A stretch of DNA of 64,000 nt from Gemmatimonadota bacterium (GTDB lineage Bacteria > Gemmatimonadota > Gemmatimonadetes > Palauibacterales > Palauibacteraceae), in NCBI GenBank assembly GCA_021295785.1, contig JAGWBR010000016.1:1-64000 (forward strand), written 5' to 3'. Below are positions 26,966 through 35,143 of this stretch, in pieces (the stretch's first letter is position 1; every line of letters begins with the position of its first letter). Below the pieces are notes generated by a model. The model saw only the letters and a list, made by a program, of their open reading frames with translations, made no database searches and was not told the origin of the DNA. Both the position numbers and the translations under genes were made by a program.

Positions 26966-29415
26966 CCGGCGGTCCCGGCTGTGTTGTTGGCCCGGGCCTG
27001 GAGTGCAGTTCTGACGGCGGTTGGATCCACCCGTCCGCCCGAGGATCTTATGATCCGGCCGATGAAAAAGCCCAGGAGCTGGCCCTCGCCCGCCTCGAAG
27101 CGAGCGGCCTCTTCCTGGTGGGCGGCAAAGGCCTCTTCCACCAGCTCCCGCACCTGGTCCGCATCGGAGATCGGAACAAGATCCGCCTGCGCGGCGAGGT
27201 CCACGGGCCGCCCGCCTTCCGCAATCAGCCTTGCCAGGATGTCCTTGGCGCCGGGACGCGTGATCCGCCGCTGCTCAACCATCGCAACGAGCTCACCCAG
27301 GGCTTCGGGGGAGAGTCGGGAATCCTCCGTTTCTCCGCCGGCTCCCGCGACCTCGTGCACAATCCAGGTGGCCACCGCGACCGCGGCGGGAGACGGATCG
27401 GAGGCCGCGAGTGCCTGCTCGAAGAACGCCGTGCGCGCCGGACTGGCCGTGACCAGATCGGCCAAGACATCACCGAGGTCGAGCTCGTCCCTGAGGCGAC
27501 GGAACGCCGCCTCAAGTTCGAGATTCGACGCCCGGGCGTGGTCTCGGGCCTTCCGCCCCGTGTCTTCCCCAGGTGCGGTCCACGGCGCGGTCGCCGCCGG
27601 GGTCTCCCCTCGGGTCCTGTCGATGCGGCGCGCCCAGCTGTCGCGGAGGGTGACGATCAGGTTGAAGCTGGCCTTCCCTTCAACCCCTCCCCCCCCGTTC
27701 GCCCCGTCCCGGACAAAGTACCCGGTGCGCTCAAACTGGAACCGGTCGCCGGTCCGGCTGCCCGCCAGACTGATTTCCGTGCGCGCGTCCGCGAAGACGT
27801 GCAGCGAATCGGGGTTGATGCGGTCCCGAAAGTCGCCGTCCGCCTCCGGATCGGGCACCGCGAAGAGCCGGTCGTAGAGTCGAACCTCGGCCGAGAGACA
27901 CCGCCGGGCCGAAACCCAGTGGATGGCGCCCGTCGGTTTCGGTCCGTCCGCCAGGTCGCCACCGCTCCGAGTGGCCGGATCGTAGGTGCACCTGACTCTT
28001 GCCACGGATCCGTCAGGGCTTCTGTCGAACCCGGTGCAAGTGACGCAGTACGCATGGCGCAGCCGAACCGTCCGGCCGGGAGCCATCCGCTTGAACCCAC
28101 CGGGGGGATCTTCCGAAAAATCAGCCCGCTCGATGAACAGGGTCTGCGTGAAAGGGACTTTTCTTCTTGCCGGGAAACCGGCCGGCGGTGCCGTGACATC
28201 GGGGGGGAAGTACGGCGTCTCCAATATCTCCTCATGGTCGGGCGGCAGATTCTCCACAACCACTTCCAACGGATCGAGCACGGCCAGCACACGGGGCGCG
28301 GTCTCGTTGAGCGTGGTCCGCAGCGCCCACTCGAGCTTGCCGATGTCGGTCCGATTGTCTGCCTTTCCGACCCCGATGGTCCGGCAAAGCCGACGAATGG
28401 CCTCGGGCGGAGCACCCCTTCGCCGCAGTCCGGCCAGCGTGAGCATGCGAGGATCGTCCCACCCGTCGACCAATCCCTCACTGACCAAAGCCCGCAGCTT
28501 CCGCTTGCTGACCACGGCGTAGTCCAGTTCACGCCGGGCGAACTCGTACTGCCTTGGGCGCGGATTCCACGACCCCCGATCGTCGCCGCCCCCGCCACGG
28601 GCCCCGGGGACCGGTTCGGCGAACGCCGCGGACGGCCGGCAGTGATCCAGGTACCAGTCGTAGAGTTCCCGGTTGTCGCTGAATTCCAGGGTGCAGAAAG
28701 AATGGGTGATTCCCTCGATCGCGTCGGATTGGCCGTGCGCCCAGTCGTAGAGCGGGTAGATGGCCCACCGGGTCCCGGTCCTGTAGTGAGCTTGGTGCCG
28801 GATCCTGTACATGAGCGGATCTCGCATTTTCATGTTGGCGGCCGCCATGTCGATCTTGGCCCGCAACACGCACTCACCGTCGGCGAACTCGCCGTCGCGC
28901 ATTCGGCGCAAAAGGTCCAGACTCTCGTCGGGGGGGCGATCACGGTAGGGTCCGGGCGTTCCCGGCGAGGTGACCGTCCCGCGGAGTCGGCGGATCTGTT
29001 CTTCATCCAGGCTGTCGACGTAGGCCAGGCCGTCCAGCACCATCTGCTCGGCCATTCGGTACAGGGCGCCGTAATAGTCGGACGCGTAGCGAACTCCGCC
29101 CTCCCACTCGTACCCGAGCCACCGAACATCTTCGACTGCGGCCTCGACGAAATCGCCCGACCCGCTAACCGGATTGGTGTCGTCCATCCGCAGGTTCGTT
29201 TCGCCGCCGAACTCCGCCCCGACCGAGAAGTTGAGCACGATCGCGGAGGCGTGGCCGATGTGCAGGAATCCGTTGGGCTCCGGGGGAAACCGCGTTCGTA
29301 CCAGCCCCTCCCAGAGGCCGGCCTCCACATCGCGCCGTACGATGCGCCGGAGGAAGTCCTGGCCTGGCGCCCCCCCGTCTGCGGCCGTCGCCCGTGATTG
29401 AATTTTCGCCGTCAC
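26962..29415 (-). CDS. glnS: Glutaminyl-tRNA synthetase fused to a YqeY-like domain
   Basis: Charges tRNA-Gln directly. The 817-residue product has the class I HIGH motif (LHIGHAS, HIGH at 52-55), the GlnRS-specific catalytic core, and the KMSKS-equivalent VVSKRK at 301-306. The anticodon-binding beta-barrels end near residue 570. From about 665 the sequence is a GatB/YqeY-type helical domain (SPEALGELVAMVEQRRITRPGAKDILARL), a tRNA-binding appendage known from some other phyla. Start is GTG 29415. Its presence implies this organism does not depend on GatCAB for Gln-tRNA. Confidence 0.95.
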   Translation of the reverse strand: MTAKIQSRATAADGGAPGQDFLRRIVRRDVEAGLWEGLVRTRFPPEPNGFLHIGHASAIVLNFSVGAEFGGETNLRMDDTNPVSGSGDFVEAAVEDVRWLGYEWEGGVRYASDYYGALYRMAEQMVLDGLAYVDSLDEEQIRRLRGTVTSPGTPGPYRDRPPDESLDLLRRMRDGEFADGECVLRAKIDMAAANMKMRDPLMYRIRHQAHYRTGTRWAIYPLYDWAHGQSDAIEGITHSFCTLEFSDNRELYDWYLDHCRPSAAFAEPVPGARGGGGDDRGSWNPRPRQYEFARRELDYAVVSKRKLRALVSEGLVDGWDDPRMLTLAGLRRRGAPPEAIRRLCRTIGVGKADNRTDIGKLEWALRTTLNETAPRVLAVLDPLEVVVENLPPDHEEILETPYFPPDVTAPPAGFPARRKVPFTQTLFIERADFSEDPPGGFKRMAPGRTVRLRHAYCVTCTGFDRSPDGSVARVRCTYDPATRSGGDLADGPKPTGAIHWVSARRCLSAEVRLYDRLFAVPDPEADGDFRDRINPDSLHVFADARTEISLAGSRTGDRFQFERTGYFVRDGANGGGGVEGKASFNLIVTLRDSWARRIDRTRGETPAATAPWTAPGEDTGRKARDHARASNLELEAAFRRLRDELDLGDVLADLVTASPARTAFFEQALAASDPSPAAVAVATWIVHEVAGAGGETEDSRLSPEALGELVAMVEQRRITRPGAKDILARLIAEGGRPVDLAAQADLVPISDADQVRELVEEAFAAHQEEAARFEAGEGQLLGFFIGRIIRSSGGRVDPTAVRTALQARANNTAGTAG

Positions 29416-29439
29416 TTGCCTGTCGGTGTCACTTGCGCG

Positions 29440-29724
29440 TCAGCGCCACCGGATTGACTCGAAGACCGACCGGCACTCGTTGCAGTAGTACTGGCTGGTC
29501 GAAACCTGCCCCCCAAACGGCGAGAACTGGCTGGCGTCCTCTCCCCCGCAGAAGGGGCACGGCAGCGACGCGGGCAACGTGGGTGACTCCACCGGATCGT
29601 CGATACACGGCTTCTGCTGCCGGGCCTGGCTGGTCACGTTCGCCCGGTCCACCTCGGTCGGCGGGGCAGGCCCGGGGTCCCGCCGGAGGCGGGGTGGATC
29701 ATCCAGGCCGGGGCCGTCACGCAT
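29440..29724 (-). CDS. Small zinc-ribbon protein, matches the C-terminal part of PaaD
   Basis: From ATG 29724, which overlaps the paaC stop by 8 bp, the product is 94 residues. Its last 40 form a zinc ribbon with two cysteine pairs (CPFCGGEDASQFSPFGG and YYCNEC). In Escherichia-type PaaD the same ribbon is joined to the C-terminus of the MIP18-like domain. Here the two parts are separate genes at opposite ends of the paa cluster. The first 50 residues are a disordered, Pro-rich stretch. A role in maturing the iron site or cluster of the epoxidase is inferred from that homology. Confidence 0.7.
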   Translation of the reverse strand: MRDGPGLDDPPRLRRDPGPAPPTEVDRANVTSQARQQKPCIDDPVESPTLPASLPCPFCGGEDASQFSPFGGQVSTSQYYCNECRSVFESIRWR

Positions 29725-30556
29725 CGGCCACCAGCACGCGGTTACGGTCTCCGCGCACCCGTGCGAGCGAATCCTCGTCCGGGCCGCCGTCCTGCCGCCG
29801 CCGCCGCGAGGCCGACCACCCTTCCCAGTGCAGCTCCGGCGCCCCGACCCACTGGCCCTCTTCATCAGATTCGACCTCACCGGACTCGACGGCAAGTCCG
29901 AGCAGGCCCGCGACCGGTCCCACCCGGGCGAGCCACCGGGCCCGCGTAACCCGGGGCCGTGGCACGAGACCCAAATCGGCAAGGGGGGATATCAGCGGGT
30001 CGTCGCTCTCTCCGAACCAGCGGATGCAGGAATTCCAGATCGCACCGCACGCCCCAGCCAGCGCCGCCTCGCCCCCGCTGCCTGTCATCAAGCGCTCCGA
30101 CCAGCCGACGGCGTGATCGAAGTGATACCGCTCCTCCTGCAACAGTTTGCGCGACTTGTGGTGAAGGGGCTCGTAGGATCCTTCGGCCAACACATCGAAC
30201 TGCACCGACAGAGCGGTGTCCCAAAGCAGGTTAAGGGCGATCAGGTCGGGCCAGGTCGGCGCTTCGGAATCGACCACCTCGGAATTCAGGTACCCATCGG
30301 CCTCCCGCAGGAATTCCAGCTGCCTGGGGTCGTGGTCAAAGTCTTTGAGCATCGAGTACACAATGCGCCCGTGTCCCCATTCGTCCTGTGACATTGCGGA
30401 GCAGGCGATGCCCGCCTCAACCGACGGTGCGCCAAGTATCCAGTCCGAGTAGCGGATTCCCAGCAGGCGTTTGTTGTCTGCCAGCGCGAGCAGCAGATGC
30501 CCGAGCCGGGTGCGGTCGCCGGGAGGCAGGTCAGACGGGCTGCGAAACCGCGTCAT
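29717..30556 (-). CDS. paaC: Phenylacetyl-CoA epoxidase structural subunit PaaC
   Basis: PaaC is the catalytically silent ferritin-like partner of PaaA in the ring-1,2-phenylacetyl-CoA epoxidase. The 279-residue helical protein shows LLLALADNKRLLGIRYSDWILGAP and a SQDEWGHGRIVY segment, as expected. The C-terminal 70 residues are charged and less conserved. It lies 24 bp after paaB. Confidence 0.92.
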   Translation of the reverse strand: MTRFRSPSDLPPGDRTRLGHLLLALADNKRLLGIRYSDWILGAPSVEAGIACSAMSQDEWGHGRIVYSMLKDFDHDPRQLEFLREADGYLNSEVVDSEAPTWPDLIALNLLWDTALSVQFDVLAEGSYEPLHHKSRKLLQEERYHFDHAVGWSERLMTGSGGEAALAGACGAIWNSCIRWFGESDDPLISPLADLGLVPRPRVTRARWLARVGPVAGLLGLAVESGEVESDEEGQWVGAPELHWEGWSASRRRRQDGGPDEDSLARVRGDRNRVLVADA

Positions 30557-30580
30557 GGCGGCGGTGTCGCGGGTGCGGAG

Positions 30581-30808
30581 CTAACCAAGGTCTGACTCGT
30601 TAACGGTGAACGGAAATCTGAACAAGTTGACCGCCGAAAAGGAGTCGCGGGGGGCCACCACCATCTCGAACCACTTGTCCTCGTCATAGGTCTGCCACGC
30701 GTAGACGCGGGCCAGATTGCGGTTTGGCGCGGTAACCGTGCCCACATGTTGGAACCTGTCTTGGCGTTGCTTGCGGGCAAAGACCTCGTAGACCCGTTCC
30801 GACTCCAT
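30581..30808 (-). CDS. paaB: Phenylacetyl-CoA epoxidase subunit PaaB
   Basis: Small subunit of the epoxidase complex, 75 residues from ATG 30808. The conserved YEVFARKQRQDRFQHVGTV and YAWQTYDEDKWFEMVV segments identify it. It is about 20 residues shorter than typical PaaB proteins; the truncated part is the C-terminus. It starts 11 bp after the paaD stop. Confidence 0.88.
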   Translation of the reverse strand: MESERVYEVFARKQRQDRFQHVGTVTAPNRNLARVYAWQTYDEDKWFEMVVAPRDSFSAVNLFRFPFTVNESDLG

Positions 30809-30819
30809 CACAGCCGCCA

Positions 30820-31218
30820 CTACGCCGCCACTCCGAAACCGCCGAGAATCTCCCTCCCTCGCTCCGAGATGCACGACGCGGTCCAGGGCGGATCCCAGAC
30901 TACCTCGATCTCGATTTGTTCGATGCCGTCCTCCTGAAGCAGCCGCTTGCGAATGTCCCACTCGATGAAGTCCATGCACGGGCATGCAGTGGCGGTGAAA
31001 GTCAGCTGCAGAAAGGCCAGGCCGGTGTGTTCGTTCACGGTTACTTCCCGGACGAGTCCAAGGTCGGCGATCGACAGGGGAAGTTCCGGGTCCGCAACCT
31101 CGTAGAGGGCCCTCCAGGCACGCCCCGCCAACCCGGGTCTGCTCTCTGCTTCTTCCGGGGGAGGGGGGAGGGGCGGTCGCTCGCCTAAGGTTTCGGCCAG
31201 CAAGGGGTCGAGGTTCAT
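30820..31218 (-). CDS. paaD: PaaD, MIP18/DUF59 domain only
   Basis: The 132-residue product from ATG 31218 is a MIP18-family protein (DPELPLSIADLGLVREV, then FTATACPCMDFIEWDI, then DPPWTASCISERGREIL). In the phenylacetate pathway PaaD is an assembly factor for the epoxidase, probably for iron or iron-sulfur delivery. The zinc-ribbon tail of standard PaaD is missing here and is found as a separate gene at 29440-29724. It follows paaA by 20 bp. Frames open further upstream lie inside paaA and are not used. Confidence 0.85.
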   Translation of the reverse strand: MNLDPLLAETLGERPPLPPPPEEAESRPGLAGRAWRALYEVADPELPLSIADLGLVREVTVNEHTGLAFLQLTFTATACPCMDFIEWDIRKRLLQEDGIEQIEIEVVWDPPWTASCISERGREILGGFGVAA

Positions 31219-31238
31219 CGGCAAGTGGCGGGCGGGGC

Positions 31239-32177
31239 TCAGGCTGCGAGCAACCTCTCCACGTCGAACCGGCTCCGGCGCACCGATTCCACGTATTGCT
31301 GGTTCATTGGCCCCCGCTGCTTCCACCGGTCGAACACTTGTTTCCAGGTGAGAGTCTCGTCGAACAGCCAGCGCCGCTGTTCGGGATCGTACTGACAGGG
31401 CAGTTCGTAGAGGAGTTCCACCTCGCCCGTGTCGGAGTTCGACCGGGCCGGAACGTCGTAACCCAGCTCTTCGCAGAGCGGCACAACCGCACGCAACCAG
31501 GTCTGCCGAAGCTGGTCGTTGGTCATCCCCTTGAGGCGGTAATCGAGCTGGGCGTTGTGGTGTTTGCGGTCGTCGGGCATCCCAAACCACTCGACGCCCA
31601 TCGGGAACATCCAGTCGAGCGCCCTCTGCACGGCGTCTTTGCCCGCGCTGCCAGCCTCCGCCAGGCGGCGAATCCACACCTCGCCATGCCTTAGGTGGAA
31701 GTTTTCCTCCATCGCGACCTTGGCCAGACCGCGCTTGAGCGGCCCGTAGCTGGTGTTGCGGTGCACATCGCCCAGGAGAGTGATACCGGCCCGGTCGTAG
31801 AGGGCGTTCGCCGTGACCAGTTCCGCCCAGTTTTCGAGCGGCTGGTCGAACCCGTAGGGGTGCTTGAACTTTGCCGGTTCCCGTTCGTAAAGCAGCCAGC
31901 GCCGGTCAACGCCGAGGTCTTCCAACAACCGATAGGCGATGTTGGCGTGGCCCAATTCGTCTTGGATGATCGCCACCGCGGAGACCATCGTGTTGGCCGA
32001 CGGCGCGTCCCTCGCGGCCATGAAGTAGGCGGGTGCGCTGATCAGTTCGGTGTCGCCCTGCACGGTCAGCTGCACGATGAGGGCCTTCTTGTAGTCGTCG
32101 GTCATGTCTTCTTCGGACTCGACGATGAAGCCCTCCTGCACCTTCCGCATCAGCTCTTCGTTGGTAAACCGGTTCAT
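31239..32177 (-). CDS. paaA: Phenylacetyl-CoA epoxidase catalytic subunit PaaA
   Basis: PaaA carries the di-iron site that inserts oxygen into the ring of phenylacetyl-CoA. The 312-residue helical protein has the iron-ligand motifs DELGHANIAY and EENFHLRHGE, and the usual N-terminus. ATG 32175-32177 overlaps the META-lipoprotein stop (ATGA), so it is coupled to that gene. The reductase PaaE and the CoA ligase PaaK are not in the window. Confidence 0.95.
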   Translation of the reverse strand: MNRFTNEELMRKVQEGFIVESEEDMTDDYKKALIVQLTVQGDTELISAPAYFMAARDAPSANTMVSAVAIIQDELGHANIAYRLLEDLGVDRRWLLYEREPAKFKHPYGFDQPLENWAELVTANALYDRAGITLLGDVHRNTSYGPLKRGLAKVAMEENFHLRHGEVWIRRLAEAGSAGKDAVQRALDWMFPMGVEWFGMPDDRKHHNAQLDYRLKGMTNDQLRQTWLRAVVPLCEELGYDVPARSNSDTGEVELLYELPCQYDPEQRRWLFDETLTWKQVFDRWKQRGPMNQQYVESVRRSRFDVERLLAA

Positions 32178-33346
32178 GGCGACCGCTCCTGAAACACCAG
32201 CCTGCCGTCTTCGGAGAACATGAACAAGAACCCGTCGTCGGGGTCCATCCGGTAGACATTCTCCAGTACATGCCTCATCGCGGAGGCGATTTCTCCAACC
32301 AGTCCGTCACAGAACCGTGCGGTCGAGGCCAGCGGAGTAACGCGCATCAAAGGAGGCTCGTCGGCCCGGAACGAACCGAAAAACCGGTTGCATCCGTCAG
32401 CGCCTTCAAGTGTGCCGGTCACCCCGGTCTCGCTCACCAGGTCCACCTCGAACCGAAGCCACGGCAGGCTGCCCGGCTCGATGATGTCTTCAGCCGGATC
32501 TGCCGCAGTCTCTTCAGCCGGATCGCCCGCAGCCTCGTCGGCAGCGGGTTGGTTCCCGGCGTGCTGGTCCCCGGCGCCTTCCTCGAGATTCTCGTCCGCC
32601 CCTTCGGCGGTCTCCGCGGCGCGGGCCGCGGCCTCCGCCGCGAGTTGATAGCGCAGCGCCGCGGTGAGGTGATTGACGACCGCGGCGGAATCATCCACCG
32701 CCATGGAGTCCAGAATCACTTCACGGAGCATCCATTCCCGGGCGTATGGGACATCGGGCCCCGGTGTGGCCGCGGCGCCGGGCGCCTGACCGCCCGCCGG
32801 GCTCGCCAGGTCGGGCGAGACATCGGGTCTCTGAACCCGTTCCCAGCGCAGAGGGCGCAAGCCGCGATCGGTCAGGGCCCACGCAGCGCTGACCGGAATA
32901 TCGGGCGGCGCGGACATCCGGCTGCCAAGCGGTTGGACCAGGATTTCGGCCGCGATGACCCCGTCCGCGGCCACCAGATCCAGCAGGGCGATGTGTTCTC
33001 CGACCATGAGGGAGGCGACATCCTCCAGCTCTCCCCCGGCGCTGACCAACGCGTGCAGGGTCACGTACCGGCTGATGCCATCTGCCTCCGCCAGGAGAAC
33101 GGCGGCATCGGTTTGCCCGTCAAAATCAAGGTCGCCGGGGGCCGAGGCCACGACCCGGTACAACCTGCCCGTCGAATCGGAACCTGCCCCTTCCCGCAGC
33201 TGCACTGGCATCTGTCCGGGAAGCACAAGCCGGGCGTTGCCAATTGCGTCCGGGTCGAGTTCACCGTCGCCGCAGCCGGCCGCTGAAACTGCGGCCGTCA
33301 CTGCCGTCAGGGCCGCCGCCGCCGACCTGCGGACCGGGCGAATCAT
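32174..33346 (-). CDS. META-domain (HslJ-like) lipoprotein
   Basis: The 390-residue product from ATG 33346 has a signal peptide with a lipobox-like AAGC (cysteine 25). The C-terminal 110 residues form a META/HslJ domain (GADGCNRFFGSF, MRVTPLASTARFC). The middle has an FDGQTDAAVLLAE repeat-like element and a long Ala/Glu/Asp-rich linker at about residues 225-270. The role is unknown; HslJ relatives are envelope proteins linked to stress. It is coupled by ATGA to pruA upstream and to paaA downstream, an odd place for an envelope lipoprotein. Confidence 0.75.
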   Translation of the reverse strand: MIRPVRRSAAAALTAVTAAVSAAGCGDGELDPDAIGNARLVLPGQMPVQLREGAGSDSTGRLYRVVASAPGDLDFDGQTDAAVLLAEADGISRYVTLHALVSAGGELEDVASLMVGEHIALLDLVAADGVIAAEILVQPLGSRMSAPPDIPVSAAWALTDRGLRPLRWERVQRPDVSPDLASPAGGQAPGAAATPGPDVPYAREWMLREVILDSMAVDDSAAVVNHLTAALRYQLAAEAAARAAETAEGADENLEEGAGDQHAGNQPAADEAAGDPAEETAADPAEDIIEPGSLPWLRFEVDLVSETGVTGTLEGADGCNRFFGSFRADEPPLMRVTPLASTARFCDGLVGEIASAMRHVLENVYRMDPDDGFLFMFSEDGRLVFQERSP

Positions 33347-35001
33347 TCTTCCCCCATGAACGGGTACCGGTAGTCCGAGGGCGGTCTGAACGTCTCCTTG
33401 ATCGTCCGGGGCGAGACCCACCGGTGGAGATTCAAGATCGATCCGGCCTTGTCGTTGGTGCCGCTGGCGCGCCCGCCGCCGAACGGCTGCTGCCCCACCA
33501 CGGCCCCGGTTGGCTTGTCGTTGATGTAGAAATTCCCGGCAGCATGCCGAAGCGTGCTCGTTGCCTGCGCCACGGCGACGCGGCAGTCCGAGAACACCGC
33601 TCCGGTCAGGGCGTAGGGCGAGGTGCTGTCTACCGTCTGAAGGACCCCTTCCCAGTCCGACCCGTCGTAGCGGTGGAGGGACACCACGGGTCCAAAAATC
33701 TCCTCGCACATCAGCTTGTCGCCGGCGTCGTCGCATCCCACCAGGGTCGGCTCAACAAAGTATCCCGTGGAATCGTCGCACCCGCCCCCGACAAGAACCT
33801 TATTGCCAGATGACCCAGCAGCCCAGTCCAGATAGCCCTCGATCCTGTCGAAGGACGGCCGGTCGATCACCGCGCACACGAAATTGCGGAAGTCATCGGG
33901 CCCGCCCATGCGCAGTTCTTCGGTCATGGCGACGCTCCGGTCGACCACCTCGCGCCACAAGCTGGCCGGGATGTATGCGCGGGAGGCGGCGGAGCACTTC
34001 TGCCCCTGATACTCGAATCCGCCCCGCACGATGGCGGTGGCCACTGCCTGCGGGTCGGCACTCTCGTGGGCCAGGATGAAGTCCTTCCCGCCCGTTTCAC
34101 CAACAATCCGCGGGTACGACCGGTAGTTGGCCAGGTTCTGGGCGGTCCGGGACCACAGGTGCTGGAATGTCCGGGTCGACCCGGTGAAGTGGATCCCCGC
34201 GAGGTCCGGGCTCGCGAATACCGCGTCGCTGATACGCGGGGCATCGCCGGGGATGAAGTTGATCACACCGGGCGGCATTCCGGCTGCCTCCAGCAGGCGC
34301 ATCGTGTAGTACGCACCCAGCACGCCGGTCGTGGAAGGTTTCCAGACGACCGTGTTCCCGACGAGCGCGGGAGTCGTGGCGAGATTCGCCCCAATGGCGG
34401 TGAAGTTGAAGGGGCTGATGGCGTATATGAACCCCTCAAGGGGGCGGTGATCCATGCGATTCCAAACGCCCGGCCCCGAAATGGGCTGCTCGCCGTAGAG
34501 CCGGCGCGCGAACGATACGTTGAAAGTGAAGAAATCAATGGACTCGCAGGCCGCGTCGATTTCGGCCTGGTACACGGTCTTGCTCTGGCCGAGCATGGTT
34601 GAGGCGTTGAGCCTGTCCCTCCACTCCTCGCGGAGCAGCTCGGCCGCTCGCAGCAGGACCGCGGCCCGGTCTTCCCACGGCCAGTCCGACCAGAATCTCC
34701 ATGCCTCCCGTGCGGCTTCGATGGCGCGTTCGGCCTCGGCCGCGCCGCCTATATGGCACCGGGCGATCACATGGCCGTGGTCGTGGGGCATGGTAACGTC
34801 GCGCGTCTTGCCCGTGCGGATCTCTTCGCCGCCAATAATCAGCGGGATTTCGACCACCTCGGACATCTGTCTGGCGAGTTCGTTCTTGAGAGATTTCCTG
34901 GTGGCGCTTCCGGGTTCGTAATCCCTGACCGGCTCGTTGTATGCCCTCGGGGGCGAAAAGACGCCTTGGCTCGGTGCAGCGAAGCTGCCGGGTGTGTTCA
35001 T
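33343..35001 (-). CDS. pruA: L-glutamate gamma-semialdehyde dehydrogenase
   Basis: Oxidises glutamate semialdehyde (1-pyrroline-5-carboxylate) to glutamate with NAD, the second step of proline breakdown. The 552-residue protein is the stand-alone aldehyde dehydrogenase type. It has the NAD-loop FTGSTRTFQ, the catalytic cysteine in GQKCSAASRAYIP, the glutamate in VGETGGKDF, and the late substrate loop PFGGGRASGTNDKAG. No proline dehydrogenase is next to it. It is the first gene of the coupled pruA-META-paa run and is divergent from the OmpA-family gene. Confidence 0.95.
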   Translation of the reverse strand: MNTPGSFAAPSQGVFSPPRAYNEPVRDYEPGSATRKSLKNELARQMSEVVEIPLIIGGEEIRTGKTRDVTMPHDHGHVIARCHIGGAAEAERAIEAAREAWRFWSDWPWEDRAAVLLRAAELLREEWRDRLNASTMLGQSKTVYQAEIDAACESIDFFTFNVSFARRLYGEQPISGPGVWNRMDHRPLEGFIYAISPFNFTAIGANLATTPALVGNTVVWKPSTTGVLGAYYTMRLLEAAGMPPGVINFIPGDAPRISDAVFASPDLAGIHFTGSTRTFQHLWSRTAQNLANYRSYPRIVGETGGKDFILAHESADPQAVATAIVRGGFEYQGQKCSAASRAYIPASLWREVVDRSVAMTEELRMGGPDDFRNFVCAVIDRPSFDRIEGYLDWAAGSSGNKVLVGGGCDDSTGYFVEPTLVGCDDAGDKLMCEEIFGPVVSLHRYDGSDWEGVLQTVDSTSPYALTGAVFSDCRVAVAQATSTLRHAAGNFYINDKPTGAVVGQQPFGGGRASGTNDKAGSILNLHRWVSPRTIKETFRPPSDYRYPFMGEE

Positions 35002-35143
35002 TCTGGTTCTCCGATCGGGCGACGGCCGCGGGGAAGTCGATGAGAGGAACGACCGTGGGCCGCCGGGCCCGACAGGCGATACTTGGAGGGCCCCCGCACT
35101 CCCAAAGATGCTATGAATCGGTGTTCTTCGCTATCTTTGGGGC

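Noticed and set aside
26869-29397. An 842-codon plus-strand frame opposite glnS
   Set aside because: Low-complexity Arg/Pro/Gly-rich translation without any motif; glnS with its HIGH and SKRK motifs is the real gene.
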